Assembly: GCF_023015905.1 (NCBI RefSeq)
Contig: NZ_JALKBD010000007.1
Location: forward strand, 124,001-188,000
Origin: Arenibacter sp. F20364
GTDB lineage: Bacteria > Bacteroidota > Bacteroidia > Flavobacteriales > Flavobacteriaceae
Direction of reading: 5' to 3'
DNA: 64,000 nt
The translations under genes were made by a program, and so were the position numbers. A model generated the notes under the pieces. The model did not search any database, had not been told where the DNA came from, and saw only the letters and a program-made list of their open reading frames with translations. This document shows, piece by piece, positions 52,530 to 63,999 of this stretch (its first letter is position 1; each line of letters begins with the position of its first letter).

Positions 52530-53444
52530 TCAGTCCCTAACCAAGGGCAAAGTGCTACACCTTAAAAGACCTTCTTGTTTAGCTATCTCGGAGTAAGCGA
52601 TTTCTTCGACCGTAAAACCGTGTTCCCGCAACCAGTTATTCAATCTTGTAAAATTACGTTCGGAAACCACAATACTGGAGGAAATGGAAAAAACATTGCT
52701 CATCATATTGTACATCTCCTCCTTGGTTATCTCAAAAACATTATCGCTCCCAAAGAAATCCAGCAACCACTGATACTCCTCTTCCCTTAAAAAACCATTC
52801 TTATGCAAAATGGCTTTATTTGTTCCCACTGGCTGAAAACAACAATCCAAATGGAGGGCGTTTTCCTTGGCATTGGTATTCGACTTTCGAAGTTCAAAAG
52901 CCATAACCTTTTTATTCGGAAATTGTTGAGCAATAAATTCTACGGCCTCTTTATTGGTACGGGCCGTAATATAATCCGCGTAGTCTTCCCCTGTATAAGT
53001 TCCCATGAAAATATAATCTCCCCATGGCATAACATCGCCTCCTTCAATATGAACCTCGTTTGGGGGGTAAATTATCTGATCTTCATCAATTTTGTTAAGC
53101 ACATACTTAATAGCCTGAAATTCCTTTTCCCTATCTGGAAGAATATTGGCTTTCACCAGCTTATTATCTATAACAAAAGCAATATCCCTAGTAAATATCT
53201 GATTGCAATCCTTTAAGACTCTAGGTCTAAAGACTTGGACATCGTATTTTGCAAATACTTCGGCAAAACCGTCCATTTCCCTTACCATATCCTCTTCTTT
53301 TGGATAGGTGCCGGCCCTTATATGTTCCAATGATTTGGGATCATAGGCCTCTTCAGGTTTTGGAATGGGGCCGCAGCTTTTAGCAGTTCCCAGCACCACT
53401 GATCTTAACCGTGAAGTTTCATCCTGTACATTCAACTTTAGCAT
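52530..53444 (-). CDS. Arginine deiminase-fold hydrolase (amidinotransferase/DDAH-like)
   Basis: 304 residues. N-terminal VVLGTAKSCGP, then NQIFTRDIAFVIDNKLV (Asp), EVHIEGGDVMPWGDYIFMGTY (Glu-Gly-Gly-Asp), LHLDCCFQPV (His) and the C-terminal nucleophile Cys in GLLRCSTLPLVRD. Members hydrolyse arginine, methylarginine or peptidyl-arginine derivatives, or transfer amidino groups. Exact substrate unknown. It is 99 bases upstream of ctlX on the same strand. Confidence 0.85.
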   Translation of the reverse strand: MLKLNVQDETSRLRSVVLGTAKSCGPIPKPEEAYDPKSLEHIRAGTYPKEEDMVREMDGFAEVFAKYDVQVFRPRVLKDCNQIFTRDIAFVIDNKLVKANILPDREKEFQAIKYVLNKIDEDQIIYPPNEVHIEGGDVMPWGDYIFMGTYTGEDYADYITARTNKEAVEFIAQQFPNKKVMAFELRKSNTNAKENALHLDCCFQPVGTNKAILHKNGFLREEEYQWLLDFFGSDNVFEITKEEMYNMMSNVFSISSSIVVSERNFTRLNNWLREHGFTVEEIAYSEIAKQEGLLRCSTLPLVRD

Positions 53445-53481
53445 ACCTGAATTTTACTCAAAGATAGAAATACTTGTTATC

Positions 53482-53524
53482 ATAAATAAAAACTGCCCTT
53501 CGTATATTTCACACAAAGGGCAGT
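53482..53524 (-). terminator. Terminator of gltA
   Basis: Minus strand: CTGCCCTTT/AAGGGCAGT stem with about a 14-nt loop, followed by TTTTT, 22 bases after the citrate synthase stop. Confidence 0.8.
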
Positions 53525-53545
53525 CACAAATCCTTTATAGATTAC

Positions 53546-54829
53546 CTATCTCTTGTCCAGAGGAACAAATTCTCTTGCGGTAGCTCCTATATACACTTGT
53601 CTTGGTCGACCGATAGGCTCATTTTTCAATCTCATTTCCCTCCATTGGGCAATCCAGCCCGGTAGGCGTCCCAAAGCGAACATTACGGTGAACATTTCTG
53701 TTGGTATACCTAAAGCCCTATATATTATTCCCGAGTAAAAATCCACATTTGGATATAATTTTCTATCTACAAAATATTTATCCTCCAAAGCCTCTTTGGC
53801 CAATCCCTTGGCTATATCCAAAATGGGATCATCTATGCCCAAATCGCCCAAAACTTCCTCTGCTGCCTGCTTAATAATCTTAGCTCTAGGATCAAAATTC
53901 TTGTATACCCTATGTCCAAAGCCCATTAAGCGGAATGGATCGTTCTTGTCCTTGGCCTTGGCCATATATTTTTTGGTATCCCCACCATCGGCCTCAATAG
54001 CCTCCAGCATTTCCAAAACTGCCTGATTGGCTCCTCCATGAAGAGGACCCCAAAGCGCACAGATACCAGCTGAAATAGAGGCGAATAAACCAGCATGTGA
54101 AGACCCTACTATTCGAACAGTAGAAGTAGAACAGTTTTGCTCGTGGTCTGCGTGTAAGATCAATAATTTATCCAGTGCATCTATGACGATCTTATTCTTT
54201 TTGTATTCTTGGTTGGGTTTTTTGAACATCATTTTATGGATATTCTCAACATAACCCAAAGAGTCATCACCATAATCCAATGGCAATCCTTTTTTCTTCC
54301 TCAAGGTCCAAGCCACCAAAACGGGGAATTTTGCCAAAATCCTTACAATAGCCCAATACATTTCCTTTTCAGAAGATACGTTTACAGACGTTGGATTAAA
54401 GGCAATAAGAGCACTGGTTAAACTGGACAGCACACCCATTGGATGCGCCGATTTTGGAAAACCATCCAAAATCTTCTTCATCTCCTCATCTACATGGGAC
54501 TCAGCTTTTATATCTTGGTGGAATTTATCCAATTGCTCTTGATCTGGCAGTGACCCAAAAATCAACAAATAGGCTACCTCCAAGAAATCGGCCTTCTCTG
54601 CCAGTTCCTCGATAGAATATCCACGATACCTCAAAACTCCCTTTTCGCCATCCAAAAAAGTAATGGCACTCTCGCAGGAGCCCGTATTCTTAAACCCAGG
54701 ATCTATGGTTATCATTCCTGATTGGGCCCTCATAGTTTTGATATCTATGGCCAACTCGTTTTCGGTACCTTCAACTACTGGAAATTCAAATTTATTTCCT
54801 TTGTATTCTAATGTTGCGTTATTCGACAT
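53546..54829 (-). CDS. gltA: Citrate synthase
   Basis: 427 residues. Type II citrate synthase: the N-terminal beta-strand domain and DPGFKNTGSCESAITFLDGEKGVLRYRGY, His in LHADHEQNCSTSTVR, GPLHGGANQAVLEML (second His) and MGFGHRVYKNFDPRA (third His/Asp region). It condenses acetyl-CoA and oxaloacetate in the TCA cycle. Gene order with eno and carA is typical of Flavobacteriaceae. Confidence 0.97.
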   Translation of the reverse strand: MSNNATLEYKGNKFEFPVVEGTENELAIDIKTMRAQSGMITIDPGFKNTGSCESAITFLDGEKGVLRYRGYSIEELAEKADFLEVAYLLIFGSLPDQEQLDKFHQDIKAESHVDEEMKKILDGFPKSAHPMGVLSSLTSALIAFNPTSVNVSSEKEMYWAIVRILAKFPVLVAWTLRKKKGLPLDYGDDSLGYVENIHKMMFKKPNQEYKKNKIVIDALDKLLILHADHEQNCSTSTVRIVGSSHAGLFASISAGICALWGPLHGGANQAVLEMLEAIEADGGDTKKYMAKAKDKNDPFRLMGFGHRVYKNFDPRAKIIKQAAEEVLGDLGIDDPILDIAKGLAKEALEDKYFVDRKLYPNVDFYSGIIYRALGIPTEMFTVMFALGRLPGWIAQWREMRLKNEPIGRPRQVYIGATAREFVPLDKR

Positions 54830-54955
54830 TTCTTATATTCCTGTTTTGTTCGATTCTTCGTAAAAATACTAAAAACCCCCAAGGTTAACAATTGAAGGTT
54901 TTTTAATTTATTGAATAATTATTAAATACTCACGAAACCTGATATGATTGTGATT

Positions 54956-56497
54956 CTATTGGTTAATCGAATATAGATATTTGTAGTAGTCATCTACCGA
55001 TTTTTCCCATGTGAACCTCATCTTTTTGGCATTATCCTGAATCTCCTTCCACTTTGGCTTGTCATTTACAAAAACATCCAATGCCTGATCCAGAACCAGA
55101 ATCATGTTTTTAATTTTATCGTCATAGGTCTTACCATCAAAACTAAAGCCGGTTTTCATATGTTCCACGGTATCCCTTAAACCCCCGGTATTATGCACCA
55201 GACATGGGTTGCCATTACGCATGGCCAACATTTGGCTAATGCCACAGGGCTCAAACAAACTGGGCATAAAATAAAGATCGGTCTCCAAATATATGGAATC
55301 GATCAAATCCTCGGATTGACCGTTGGTAAAAATAAAGTTCTTATGTTCATAGCTCAATTGACGAAATAACTCCTCATATTCAGGTGCACCTGTACCCAAG
55401 AGCATGAAAATTCCATCGATTTTCTTCAGTCGGTTCAAAATCTCAACGAATGCTTCAGGCGAACGTTTAAAGAAATAAAACTTCTGCTCTGTTAAACGGG
55501 CCACACTTGACACTATAAACTTAGGCTTCTCGGTAACATACTCCATTACCTTTTCACCGGTATGCGCCAGAAAATCGGCCTTGTATTTCTTGGATTCCTC
55601 CTGTAGCCACCTAAAAAGTGCCTTAACAATGTTTCTATATAAAAATCCCTTTTCGGCCGCTCGAATATTTTTGTAATTGGAACCATTGAGAATCCCAAAT
55701 AACCTCCCTTGATTATTTGCTTCCTGTAAATCCATTTCCAAACTTTCCCCTCCAATAAACTCAGGGGGATTACTAGGCCTGAGCACATCCTCCTTATATG
55801 AAGGGGACACGGTATGTACGGCATCCGCCAACCGGATACCTACGGCCATAAGGTTAATACAATCCTGGTACCTATAATCCATCAACCTCTTAACGTCTAT
55901 TGGCACATTGGGAAACCAATTCCCCAGTGATGAGTAATTGTCGTAAAACGGACGTATACCCTGAATGGCCAAATTATGAATGGTATAGACATAGCGCATT
56001 TTTTTCAAGGCCTGATACTCGGGATGGTATGTCTTTAAAAACAAAACTAGGCTAGAATGCCAATCGTGCGTATGAACAATATCCAAATCCCCAAATGCCC
56101 CGACCTTGATTGCTTCTGCCACGGCAGTACAGAAAATGGTAAACTTGATATTATCCGTATAAAAAGCTTCTTCCGGATCATCGTGGTATATATGTCCTAT
56201 TTCCCCAGCGGTAATTTCTGGGTGATGTATTACGTAATGATGTAAATTAGCAAATTCCTTTTTTGGGGGTACTTCGTAGAGCTCCGCAACATAGACCGTT
56301 CCCCGTAGATTTAAATCAAGATTGGTAATGAAAGTTCCATTTTGATGCAATCTCGAATAGGATGGCACAACAATGTGCGCCATATCCCCCCTTTCGGAAA
56401 TCTGCCGAGGTACATCCCTAACCACATCGCCCATACCACCTGCCTTACATTTTGGAATACCGTCATTCTCAGCAGCTACAAATAGAAAGTTATTCAT
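54956..56497 (-). CDS. glgA: Glycogen/starch synthase, GT5 family
   Basis: 513 residues. ADP-glucose-binding loop near the N-terminus (KCKAGGMGDVVRDVP), DIVHTHDWHSSL, the YTIHNLAIQG motif, and the C-terminal GT-B domain with the substrate-site EPCGISQMLAMRNGNPCLVHNTGGLRDTV. It extends alpha-1,4-glucan from a nucleotide sugar in the cytoplasm. It differs from the shorter (about 270-residue) GT5-like proteins also found in Bacteroidota. No glgC or glgB is near, and it is its own transcription unit. Confidence 0.9.
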   Translation of the reverse strand: MNNFLFVAAENDGIPKCKAGGMGDVVRDVPRQISERGDMAHIVVPSYSRLHQNGTFITNLDLNLRGTVYVAELYEVPPKKEFANLHHYVIHHPEITAGEIGHIYHDDPEEAFYTDNIKFTIFCTAVAEAIKVGAFGDLDIVHTHDWHSSLVLFLKTYHPEYQALKKMRYVYTIHNLAIQGIRPFYDNYSSLGNWFPNVPIDVKRLMDYRYQDCINLMAVGIRLADAVHTVSPSYKEDVLRPSNPPEFIGGESLEMDLQEANNQGRLFGILNGSNYKNIRAAEKGFLYRNIVKALFRWLQEESKKYKADFLAHTGEKVMEYVTEKPKFIVSSVARLTEQKFYFFKRSPEAFVEILNRLKKIDGIFMLLGTGAPEYEELFRQLSYEHKNFIFTNGQSEDLIDSIYLETDLYFMPSLFEPCGISQMLAMRNGNPCLVHNTGGLRDTVEHMKTGFSFDGKTYDDKIKNMILVLDQALDVFVNDKPKWKEIQDNAKKMRFTWEKSVDDYYKYLYSINQ

Positions 56498-56594
56498 TTA
56501 ATCTAGAATTTGGTTATTTATATTTGGTATTTTGATAAAACTAGGATAATATAATTATTTATTTCTGATAAGTAAACAAACCTCCATGATATTT

Positions 56595-56632
56595 AAAAAA
56601 AAAAGCCATTCTACACAGAATGGCTTTTTTAG
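56595..56632. terminator. Terminator between eno and glgA
   Basis: Stem AAAAAGCCATTCT/AGAATGGCTTTTTT with loop ACAC, 19 bases after the enolase stop. A and T runs on both sides allow function in either direction; it serves eno on the minus strand. Confidence 0.85.
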
Positions 56633-56650
56633 GACAATAATTATCTTGTT

Positions 56651-57961
<1,311 letters not shown>

Positions 57962-58063
57962 TTAGTTAATTTAATATGCAAATATAGCAAAGGAAGTGCT
58001 TTTAACCCCACTATTATTGGCTTTAATGACCTATTGATAACAATAAATTAAAACTATAACGTT

Positions 58064-59176
58064 TTAGTTTGCCGTAGCTTGGATCATTTCGAAAAATTGG
58101 TCGAACAGATAATCTGCATCATGTGGTCCAGGACTCGCCTCAGGGTGATATTGAACAGAAAATACATTCTTGTCTTTCATTTTAATCCCAGCTACCGTTT
58201 GGTCATTTAGATGAAGATGGGTTATCTCCAAATCCGAATTTGCCTCGGCCTCTTCCCTATTAATGGCAAAACCGTGATTTTGGGAAGTAATTTCTCCTTT
58301 TCCAGTAACCAAATTCATAACAGGGTGATTTATACCCCTATGCCCATTGTGCATTTTATAGGTAGAAACCCCATTGGCCAACGCCAAAACTTGGTGCCCT
58401 AGACAAATCCCGAACAATGGCTTGTCCGATTTTATAATTTCTTTGGCCGAAGCTATTGCCTCGTGCAATGGATCTGGATCGCCAGGACCATTGGAAATAA
58501 AATAGCCATCAGGGTTCCAAGAACTCATTTCCTCAAAAGTGGCATTGTAAGGAAAAACTTTTATGTACGCATCCCTTTTTGCCAAGTTTCGAAGTATATT
58601 TTTCTTAATTCCGATATCCAATGCAGATACTTTGTATTTTGCATTCTTATCCCCATAATAATATGGTTCTTTGGTAGAAACCTTGGAAGAAAGCTCCAAA
58701 CCTTCCATGCTAGGCACTTCTGCCAATTTCTTTTTTAACTCCTCAATATTATCCACATCCGTAGATATTACGGCATTCATGGCCCCATTGTCCCTTATAT
58801 ATCCCACCAAAGCTCTGGTGTCCACGTCGGAAATAGCAAACAGATTATTTTTGTCCAGAAATTCCTGCAAACTTAAGTCCGCATTGGGCCTGGAGTAATT
58901 GTAACTAAAATTTTTACAAACCAAACCAGATATCTTCACGGAATCCGATTCAATTTCTTCATCATTTGCCCCGTAATTCCCTATATGGGCATTTGCAGTT
59001 ACCATGATTTGTCCAAAATAGGACGGATCCGTAAATATTTCCTGATAACCGGTCATTCCTGTGTTAAAACAAGCCTCTCCAAAGGCAGTTCCTTCTTTGT
59101 CCCCTACAGCCTTACCGTGAAAAATGGTCCCATCGGCAAGCAACAATATTGCTTTTTTTCTTGTTTGATACTTCAT
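58064..59176 (-). CDS. carA: Carbamoyl-phosphate synthase small subunit
   Basis: 370 residues. The N-terminal small-subunit domain (LLLADGTIFHGKAVG, NTGMTGYQEIFTDPSYFGQIM) and the C-terminal class-I glutamine amidotransferase with the nucleophile Cys in GICLGHQVLALA and the His/Glu in VQYHPEASPGP. It supplies ammonia to the large subunit for pyrimidine and arginine synthesis. No carB is adjacent. It lies downstream of rplQ but is separated from it by a terminator. Confidence 0.97.
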   Translation of the reverse strand: MKYQTRKKAILLLADGTIFHGKAVGDKEGTAFGEACFNTGMTGYQEIFTDPSYFGQIMVTANAHIGNYGANDEEIESDSVKISGLVCKNFSYNYSRPNADLSLQEFLDKNNLFAISDVDTRALVGYIRDNGAMNAVISTDVDNIEELKKKLAEVPSMEGLELSSKVSTKEPYYYGDKNAKYKVSALDIGIKKNILRNLAKRDAYIKVFPYNATFEEMSSWNPDGYFISNGPGDPDPLHEAIASAKEIIKSDKPLFGICLGHQVLALANGVSTYKMHNGHRGINHPVMNLVTGKGEITSQNHGFAINREEAEANSDLEITHLHLNDQTVAGIKMKDKNVFSVQYHPEASPGPHDADYLFDQFFEMIQATAN

Positions 59177-59212
59177 TTTTGGCGTTACAATTTTTCGTTT
59201 TGCAAAATAACA

Positions 59213-59246
59213 TAAAAAAAGGATAAGCTTTTAGGCTTATCCTTTT
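59213..59246 (-). terminator. Terminator at the end of the ribosomal-protein operon
   Basis: AAGGATAAGC/GCTTATCCTT stem with a TTTTAG loop and flanking A/T runs, 27 bases after the rplQ stop and before the carA start. Confidence 0.8.
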
Positions 59247-59272
59247 ACAATTATTAATATTTAATAACAATT

Positions 59273-59830
59273 TTACTCTTGAGCATCATCAGCTTTTTTT
59301 TCTGCCTTTGGCTCTTCTACTTTTGGTTCTTCAGCCTTTGCACTTTCAGCTTTTGCCGTTTCTTCGACAACAGCCGTAGTATCATCAGCTTTTTTGCTTC
59401 TACCCCTTCTTGTAGACTTTTGCTTTTTAGGCTTACCAGCGTTGTAGATTTCGTTAAAATCAACAAGCTCTATCATGGCCATATCAGCATTATCCCCAAG
59501 ACGATTCCCTAATTTGATAATTCGGGTATATCCTCCAGGTCTGTCAGCTACCTTTTCGGCAACACTGCCAAAAAGCTCGGTAACCGCATACTTGTCACGA
59601 AGACTTTTGAAAACAATACGTCTATTGTGAGTACCCTTCTCTACTGTTTGATTATTCTCCGTCTTTGATTTGGTAATCAATGGCTCCACAAACTGCTTTA
59701 AAGCTTTTGCTTTTGCAACAGTTGTATTAATTCTCTTGTGCTCTATTAATGAACAGGCCATGTTTGCCAACATAGATTTTCTATGGGCTGCCTTTCTTCC
59801 TAAATGATTAACTTTCTTACCGTGTCTCAT
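59273..59830 (-). CDS. rplQ: 50S ribosomal protein L17 with acidic/basic C-terminal tail
   Basis: 185 residues. Residues 1-130 are canonical L17 ([69 protein letters not shown]). A tail of about 55 residues rich in Lys, Ala and Glu follows ([20 protein letters not shown] and more). E. coli L17 is 127 residues; tails like this are common in Flavobacteriaceae. Last gene of the operon. Confidence 0.97.
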   Translation of the reverse strand: MRHGKKVNHLGRKAAHRKSMLANMACSLIEHKRINTTVAKAKALKQFVEPLITKSKTENNQTVEKGTHNRRIVFKSLRDKYAVTELFGSVAEKVADRPGGYTRIIKLGNRLGDNADMAMIELVDFNEIYNAGKPKKQKSTRRGRSKKADDTTAVVEETAKAESAKAEEPKVEEPKAEKKADDAQE

Positions 59831-59887
59831 TGTTCTTTTCTATAGTCTTTCTTAGTTTTGGTATTCCCAATTCCTCTGAAAGTTCAA

Positions 59888-60880
59888 TTAATCTTTATCC
59901 AATTTATATTTTGACAAATCCATTCCAAAGCTCAAACCTTTGTTGATGACCAATTCTTCCAACTCGGTCAAAGATTTTTTACCAAAGTTTCTAAACTTCA
60001 TCAAATCGTTCTTATTAAAAGAAACCAGATCACCAAGTGTATCAACTTCCGCAGCTTTCAAACAGTTCAATGCTCTTACAGAAAGATCCATATCAACCAA
60101 TTTGGTCTTCAATAGCTGACGCATATGCAATGATTCCTCATCATAAGTCTCTGTCTGTGCTATCTCGTCCGCCTCCAAGGTAATACGCTCATCGGAGAAC
60201 AACATAAAATGGTGTATTAAAACCTTGGCACCTTCTGTCAACGCTTCTTTTGGATGAATAGAACCGTCGGTTGCGATTTCAAAAACCAATTTTTCATAAT
60301 CGGTCTTTTGCTCTACACGAAAGTTTTCTATACTGTACTTTACATTTTTTATAGGAGTAAAGATAGAATCCACTGCTATGGTACCTAATGGTGCGTTGGA
60401 TTTTTTGTTTTCCTCTGCAGGTACATATCCTCTACCTTTATCTATAGTAATCTCCATGTTAATGCTAACCTTGGGATCCATGTTACAAATAACCAAATCT
60501 GGGTTCAATACTTGGTAACCAGAAATGAATTTTTGAAAATCACCTGCAGTCAATTGTTCCTTTCCACTAACAGTGATAGATACTGTCTCACTATCAACAT
60601 CGTCTATCTGTCTTTTGAAACGAACTTGTTTAAGATTTAGAATGATTTCGGTAACATCTTCCACAACACCGGAAATTACAGAGAACTCATGTTCCACCTT
60701 ATCAATTCTAACAGAAGTGATAGCAAAACCTTCCAAGGACGAAAGCAAAACTCTTCTTAATGCGTTCCCGACAGTTAAGCCATAACCTGGTTCCAAAGGA
60801 CGAAATTCGAATTTACCTTCGAAATCGGAGGAATCAATCATTATAACTTTATCGGGCTTCTGAAAATTTAATAATGCCAT
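59888..60880 (-). CDS. rpoA: DNA-directed RNA polymerase subunit alpha
   Basis: 330 residues. Alpha-NTD ([28 protein letters not shown]) for dimerisation and core assembly, and alpha-CTD ([45 protein letters not shown]) for UP-element and activator contacts. Normal position between rpsD and rplQ. Confidence 0.98.
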   Translation of the reverse strand: MALLNFQKPDKVIMIDSSDFEGKFEFRPLEPGYGLTVGNALRRVLLSSLEGFAITSVRIDKVEHEFSVISGVVEDVTEIILNLKQVRFKRQIDDVDSETVSITVSGKEQLTAGDFQKFISGYQVLNPDLVICNMDPKVSINMEITIDKGRGYVPAEENKKSNAPLGTIAVDSIFTPIKNVKYSIENFRVEQKTDYEKLVFEIATDGSIHPKEALTEGAKVLIHHFMLFSDERITLEADEIAQTETYDEESLHMRQLLKTKLVDMDLSVRALNCLKAAEVDTLGDLVSFNKNDLMKFRNFGKKSLTELEELVINKGLSFGMDLSKYKLDKD

Positions 60881-60899
60881 AATTGGATCAGTGTTGTTT

Positions 60900-61505
60900 T
60901 TATTTAGAGTATAACTCGACTATTAATTGTTCTTTGATATTCTCTGGAATTTGCATTCTTTCTGGAACGGCCACAAAATTACCTTCCATTTTTTCAGAAT
61001 TCCAAGTGATCCACTCATACACACTGCTATTGGCAGAAAGAGCATCATCGATCGCTTTTAAAGACTTTGATTTTTCCCTAACACCTACAACATCACCCGC
61101 TTTCAAGGTATAGGATGGTATGTTCACCAACTCACCGTTAACCGTAATATGTCTATGGGAAACCAATTGTCTTGCTCCGCTTCTAGAAGGAGAAATACCC
61201 ATTCTGTAAACAACGTTGTCCAAACGTGATTCACACAATTGAAGTAGAACCTCACCAGTTACTCCTTTACTTCTATTTGCCTTTGCAAATATGTTACGGA
61301 ATTGTTTTTCCAAAATACCGTAAGTGTATTTTGCTTTTTGCTTTTCCATTAACTGGATAGCATATTCAGACTTTTTACCACGACGTCTGTTATTACCGTG
61401 TTGTCCCGGAGGATAATTTCTTTTCTCAAAAGATTTGTCATCTCCGAAAATCGCTTCACCGAATTTACGGGCGATCTTTGTTTTTGGTCCTGTATATCTT
61501 GCCAT
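60900..61505 (-). CDS. rpsD: 30S ribosomal protein S4
   Basis: 201 residues. [21 protein letters not shown] start, [29 protein letters not shown], and the S4 RNA-binding domain ([32 protein letters not shown]). No zinc-binding Cys cluster at the N-terminus, so it is the Cys-free form. It helps nucleate 30S assembly and in many bacteria also represses its own operon. Confidence 0.98.
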   Translation of the reverse strand: MARYTGPKTKIARKFGEAIFGDDKSFEKRNYPPGQHGNNRRRGKKSEYAIQLMEKQKAKYTYGILEKQFRNIFAKANRSKGVTGEVLLQLCESRLDNVVYRMGISPSRSGARQLVSHRHITVNGELVNIPSYTLKAGDVVGVREKSKSLKAIDDALSANSSVYEWITWNSEKMEGNFVAVPERMQIPENIKEQLIVELYSK

Positions 61506-61608
61506 TTTCTTTTAGTTTGGAAACGTGATCATGAATTAAGGCTTATCCTTCGATAATCGTAACTACATCTCCTTGAAACACCCCATTGGGGCAATTGATT
61601 ACTATTAA

Positions 61609-62001
61609 TTAAACTCTTCTTCTTTTTGGTGGTCTACAACCATTGTGCGGCATTGGAGTTACATCGATAATCTCTGTAACCTCAATTCCTGAATTATGTA
61701 TGGAACGAATAGCAGATTCCCTACCATTTCCCGGTCCTTTTACATAAACCTTTACCTTTCTTAAACCAGCTTCATGAGCAACCTTAGCACAATCCTCAGA
61801 AGCTATCTGAGCTGCATAAGGAGTGTTCTTTTTAGAACCCCTAAAACCCATTTTACCTGCTGAAGACCAAGAAATTACATCACCCTTCTTGTTGGTTAAA
61901 GAAATAATAATATTATTAAAAGAAGCAGTAACATGGGCTTCACCCACAGACTCTACTATAACTTTACGCTTCTTTGCCGCTTTTGCACTTGCCTTTGCCA
62001 T
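61609..62001 (-). CDS. rpsK: 30S ribosomal protein S11
   Basis: 130 residues. [58 protein letters not shown] and [18 protein letters not shown] are the family signatures. Forms part of the 30S platform near the mRNA exit. It lies 13 bases after rpsM. Confidence 0.98.
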   Translation of the reverse strand: MAKASAKAAKKRKVIVESVGEAHVTASFNNIIISLTNKKGDVISWSSAGKMGFRGSKKNTPYAAQIASEDCAKVAHEAGLRKVKVYVKGPGNGRESAIRSIHNSGIEVTEIIDVTPMPHNGCRPPKRRRV

Positions 62002-62014
62002 AATATCCTAATTA

Positions 62015-62389
62015 TTATTTAGTTGCCTTCTTCTTGTTAGCAACTGTTTTCCTCTTACCTTTTCTTGTCCTAGAGTTGTTTTTGGTACGCTGACCTCTTA
62101 AAGGCAGACCAGATCTATGGCGAATACCCCTGTAACAACCTATATCCATTAAACGCTTAATGTTCAATTGGTTTTCAGAACGCAATTCTCCTTCAATTGT
62201 CAAAGAAGAAACTGCCTCACGAATACGACCAATCTCATCATCGTTCCAGTCAGATACCTTGGTATCCTCACTTACTTGGGCATTCGATAAAATATCCTTT
62301 GCCCTACTTTTTCCTATACCAAAGATATAGGTTAGGGCTATTACCCCTCTTTTCTGTTTTGGTATGTCTACACCTGCAATTCTTGCCAT
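62015..62389 (-). CDS. rpsM: 30S ribosomal protein S13
   Basis: 124 residues. [34 protein letters not shown] and [28 protein letters not shown] are typical. It sits in the head of the 30S subunit and contacts the 50S subunit. It follows rpmJ by 2 bases. Confidence 0.98.
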   Translation of the reverse strand: MARIAGVDIPKQKRGVIALTYIFGIGKSRAKDILSNAQVSEDTKVSDWNDDEIGRIREAVSSLTIEGELRSENQLNIKRLMDIGCYRGIRHRSGLPLRGQRTKNNSRTRKGKRKTVANKKKATK

Positions 62390-62391
62390 AA

Positions 62392-62508
62392 TTACCCTTG
62401 TCTTTGTTTAAATCTAGGATTCTTTTTATTAATTACGTACAATCTGCCTTTTCTACGTACAATCTTGCACTCGGCACTTCTTTTCTTTATTGATGCTCTA
62501 ACTTTCAT
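62392..62508 (-). CDS. rpmJ: 50S ribosomal protein L36
   Basis: 38 residues, read directly from the gap between infA and rpsM: start at 62508 ([15 protein letters not shown]), stop TAA at 62392-62394. Sequence is canonical except that only one of the usual zinc-binding Cys remains (Cys14), so this is the zinc-independent (C-minus) form. Normal position in the operon. Confidence 0.95.
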   Translation of the reverse strand: MKVRASIKKRSAECKIVRRKGRLYVINKKNPRFKQRQG

Positions 62509-62517
62509 CCTATTTAC

Positions 62518-62733
62518 TTAATATCTATATGTAATTCTTGCTTTACTTAAATCGTAAGGGCTCATTTCGAGCTTAACCTTATCCCCTGGAAGTAACTTAA
62601 TATAATGCATACGCATTTTTCCAGAGATGTGCGCCGTTACAACGTGACCGTTTTCCAACTCCACGCGAAACATGGCATTTGACAATGCCTCAATTATGCT
62701 TCCATCTTGCTCTATTGCTGATTGTTTAGCCAT
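62518..62733 (-). CDS. infA: Translation initiation factor IF-1
   Basis: 71 residues, one S1/OB-fold domain ([47 protein letters not shown]). It binds the 30S A site during initiation. It lies 3 bases after the secY stop and 9 bases before rpmJ. Confidence 0.97.
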   Translation of the reverse strand: MAKQSAIEQDGSIIEALSNAMFRVELENGHVVTAHISGKMRMHYIKLLPGDKVKLEMSPYDLSKARITYRY

Positions 62734-62736
62734 AAT

Positions 62737-63999
62737 CTATGCTACCTTTCTATTTTTACCTGATTTCATCAATCCGTCGTAATGTCTGTTCAACAAATAA
62801 GAATTTACCTGTTGCACCGTATCGATCGCCACACCCACCATAATCAACAATGACGTTCCTCCGTAAAACAATGCCCAACCAGCCTGTACATCCATAAGCT
62901 TCACAATAACTGCAGGCAACACCGCCAACAAAGCAAGGAATACCGACCCTGGCAAAGTAATCAATGACATTATCTTATCCAAGAAATCTCCAGTTTCCTT
63001 ACCTGGTCTAATTCCAGGAATAAAACCACCACTTCTTTTTAAATCATCGGCCATTTTATTGGTAGGTACTGTAATCGCCGTATAAAAATAGGTGAATATA
63101 ATGATCAAGAACCCGAACAAAAGGTTGTAGGCCAGTCCAAATATGTCTTGGAATTGAACTTCCATCCACTGCCCAACAGCCGTATTGTTAAAAGTCTTGC
63201 CCAACAATCCAGGTGCAAACATAATGGCCTGCGCAAAGATAATAGGCATTACTCCAGAAGCATTCAATTTTAAAGGAATGTACTGTCTAGATCCCATGAT
63301 ATTTTTTTCATATCCACCAGAAGCTGTCCTTCTTGCATACTGCACCGGAATCTGACGGGTAGCCATTACCAATAATACACATAACAATATTACCACGAAC
63401 CAGATAATAACCTCAATAAGCATAAACATAAGCCCACCATTGTTATTTGCCGTTCTAGATATGAATTCCTGAACAAAATTTTGCGGCATATTGGCTATAA
63501 TACCAACCATGATCAACAGGGAAATACCGTTACCGATTCCTTTATCAGTAATTTTTTCTCCCAACCACATCGCAAATATTGTTCCAGCAACCAAAATTAT
63601 TACCGATGGCACAATAAAATCGAGTCCTTTACCAAATACAAAGGCACTATCAGGAACACCTAAAGCTCCTAAACTGTACAAGTAGGCAGGAGCCTGAACA
63701 ATACAAATACCGATAGTAAGCCATCTAGTAATTTGATTGATCGTTTTTCTTCCGCTTTCACCTTCCTTTTGCAACTTTTGAAGATAAGGAATGGCTATTC
63801 CCATTAACTGTACCACAATGGAAGCAGAAATATAAGGCATAATTCCCAACGCAAATACCGAGGCATTGGACAATGCTCCTCCGGTAAAGGCATTCAATAT
63901 ACCCAAAATACCACTATCCGTACTGGATGCCAAACCAGCCAACTGGGTAGAATCAATACCAGGAAGAACTACCTGGGCACCAAAACGGTACACCAATAG
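62737..63999 (-). CDS. secY: Protein translocase subunit SecY (5' end outside window)
   Basis: 421 codons are present and the frame stays open to the right edge, with LLVYRFGAQVVLPG just inside it, so the first 25-30 residues including the N-terminal cytoplasmic helix lie beyond the window. Signatures: ALGIMPYISASIVVQLM, the TM7-8 region and RPGKETGDFLDKIMS. SecY forms the protein-conducting channel. It is upstream of infA, as in other Bacteroidota. Confidence 0.97.
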   Translation of the reverse strand, partial: LLVYRFGAQVVLPGIDSTQLAGLASSTDSGILGILNAFTGGALSNASVFALGIMPYISASIVVQLMGIAIPYLQKLQKEGESGRKTINQITRWLTIGICIVQAPAYLYSLGALGVPDSAFVFGKGLDFIVPSVIILVAGTIFAMWLGEKITDKGIGNGISLLIMVGIIANMPQNFVQEFISRTANNNGGLMFMLIEVIIWFVVILLCVLLVMATRQIPVQYARRTASGGYEKNIMGSRQYIPLKLNASGVMPIIFAQAIMFAPGLLGKTFNNTAVGQWMEVQFQDIFGLAYNLLFGFLIIIFTYFYTAITVPTNKMADDLKRSGGFIPGIRPGKETGDFLDKIMSLITLPGSVFLALLAVLPAVIVKLMDVQAGWALFYGGTSLLIMVGVAIDTVQQVNSYLLNRHYDGLMKSGKNRKVA

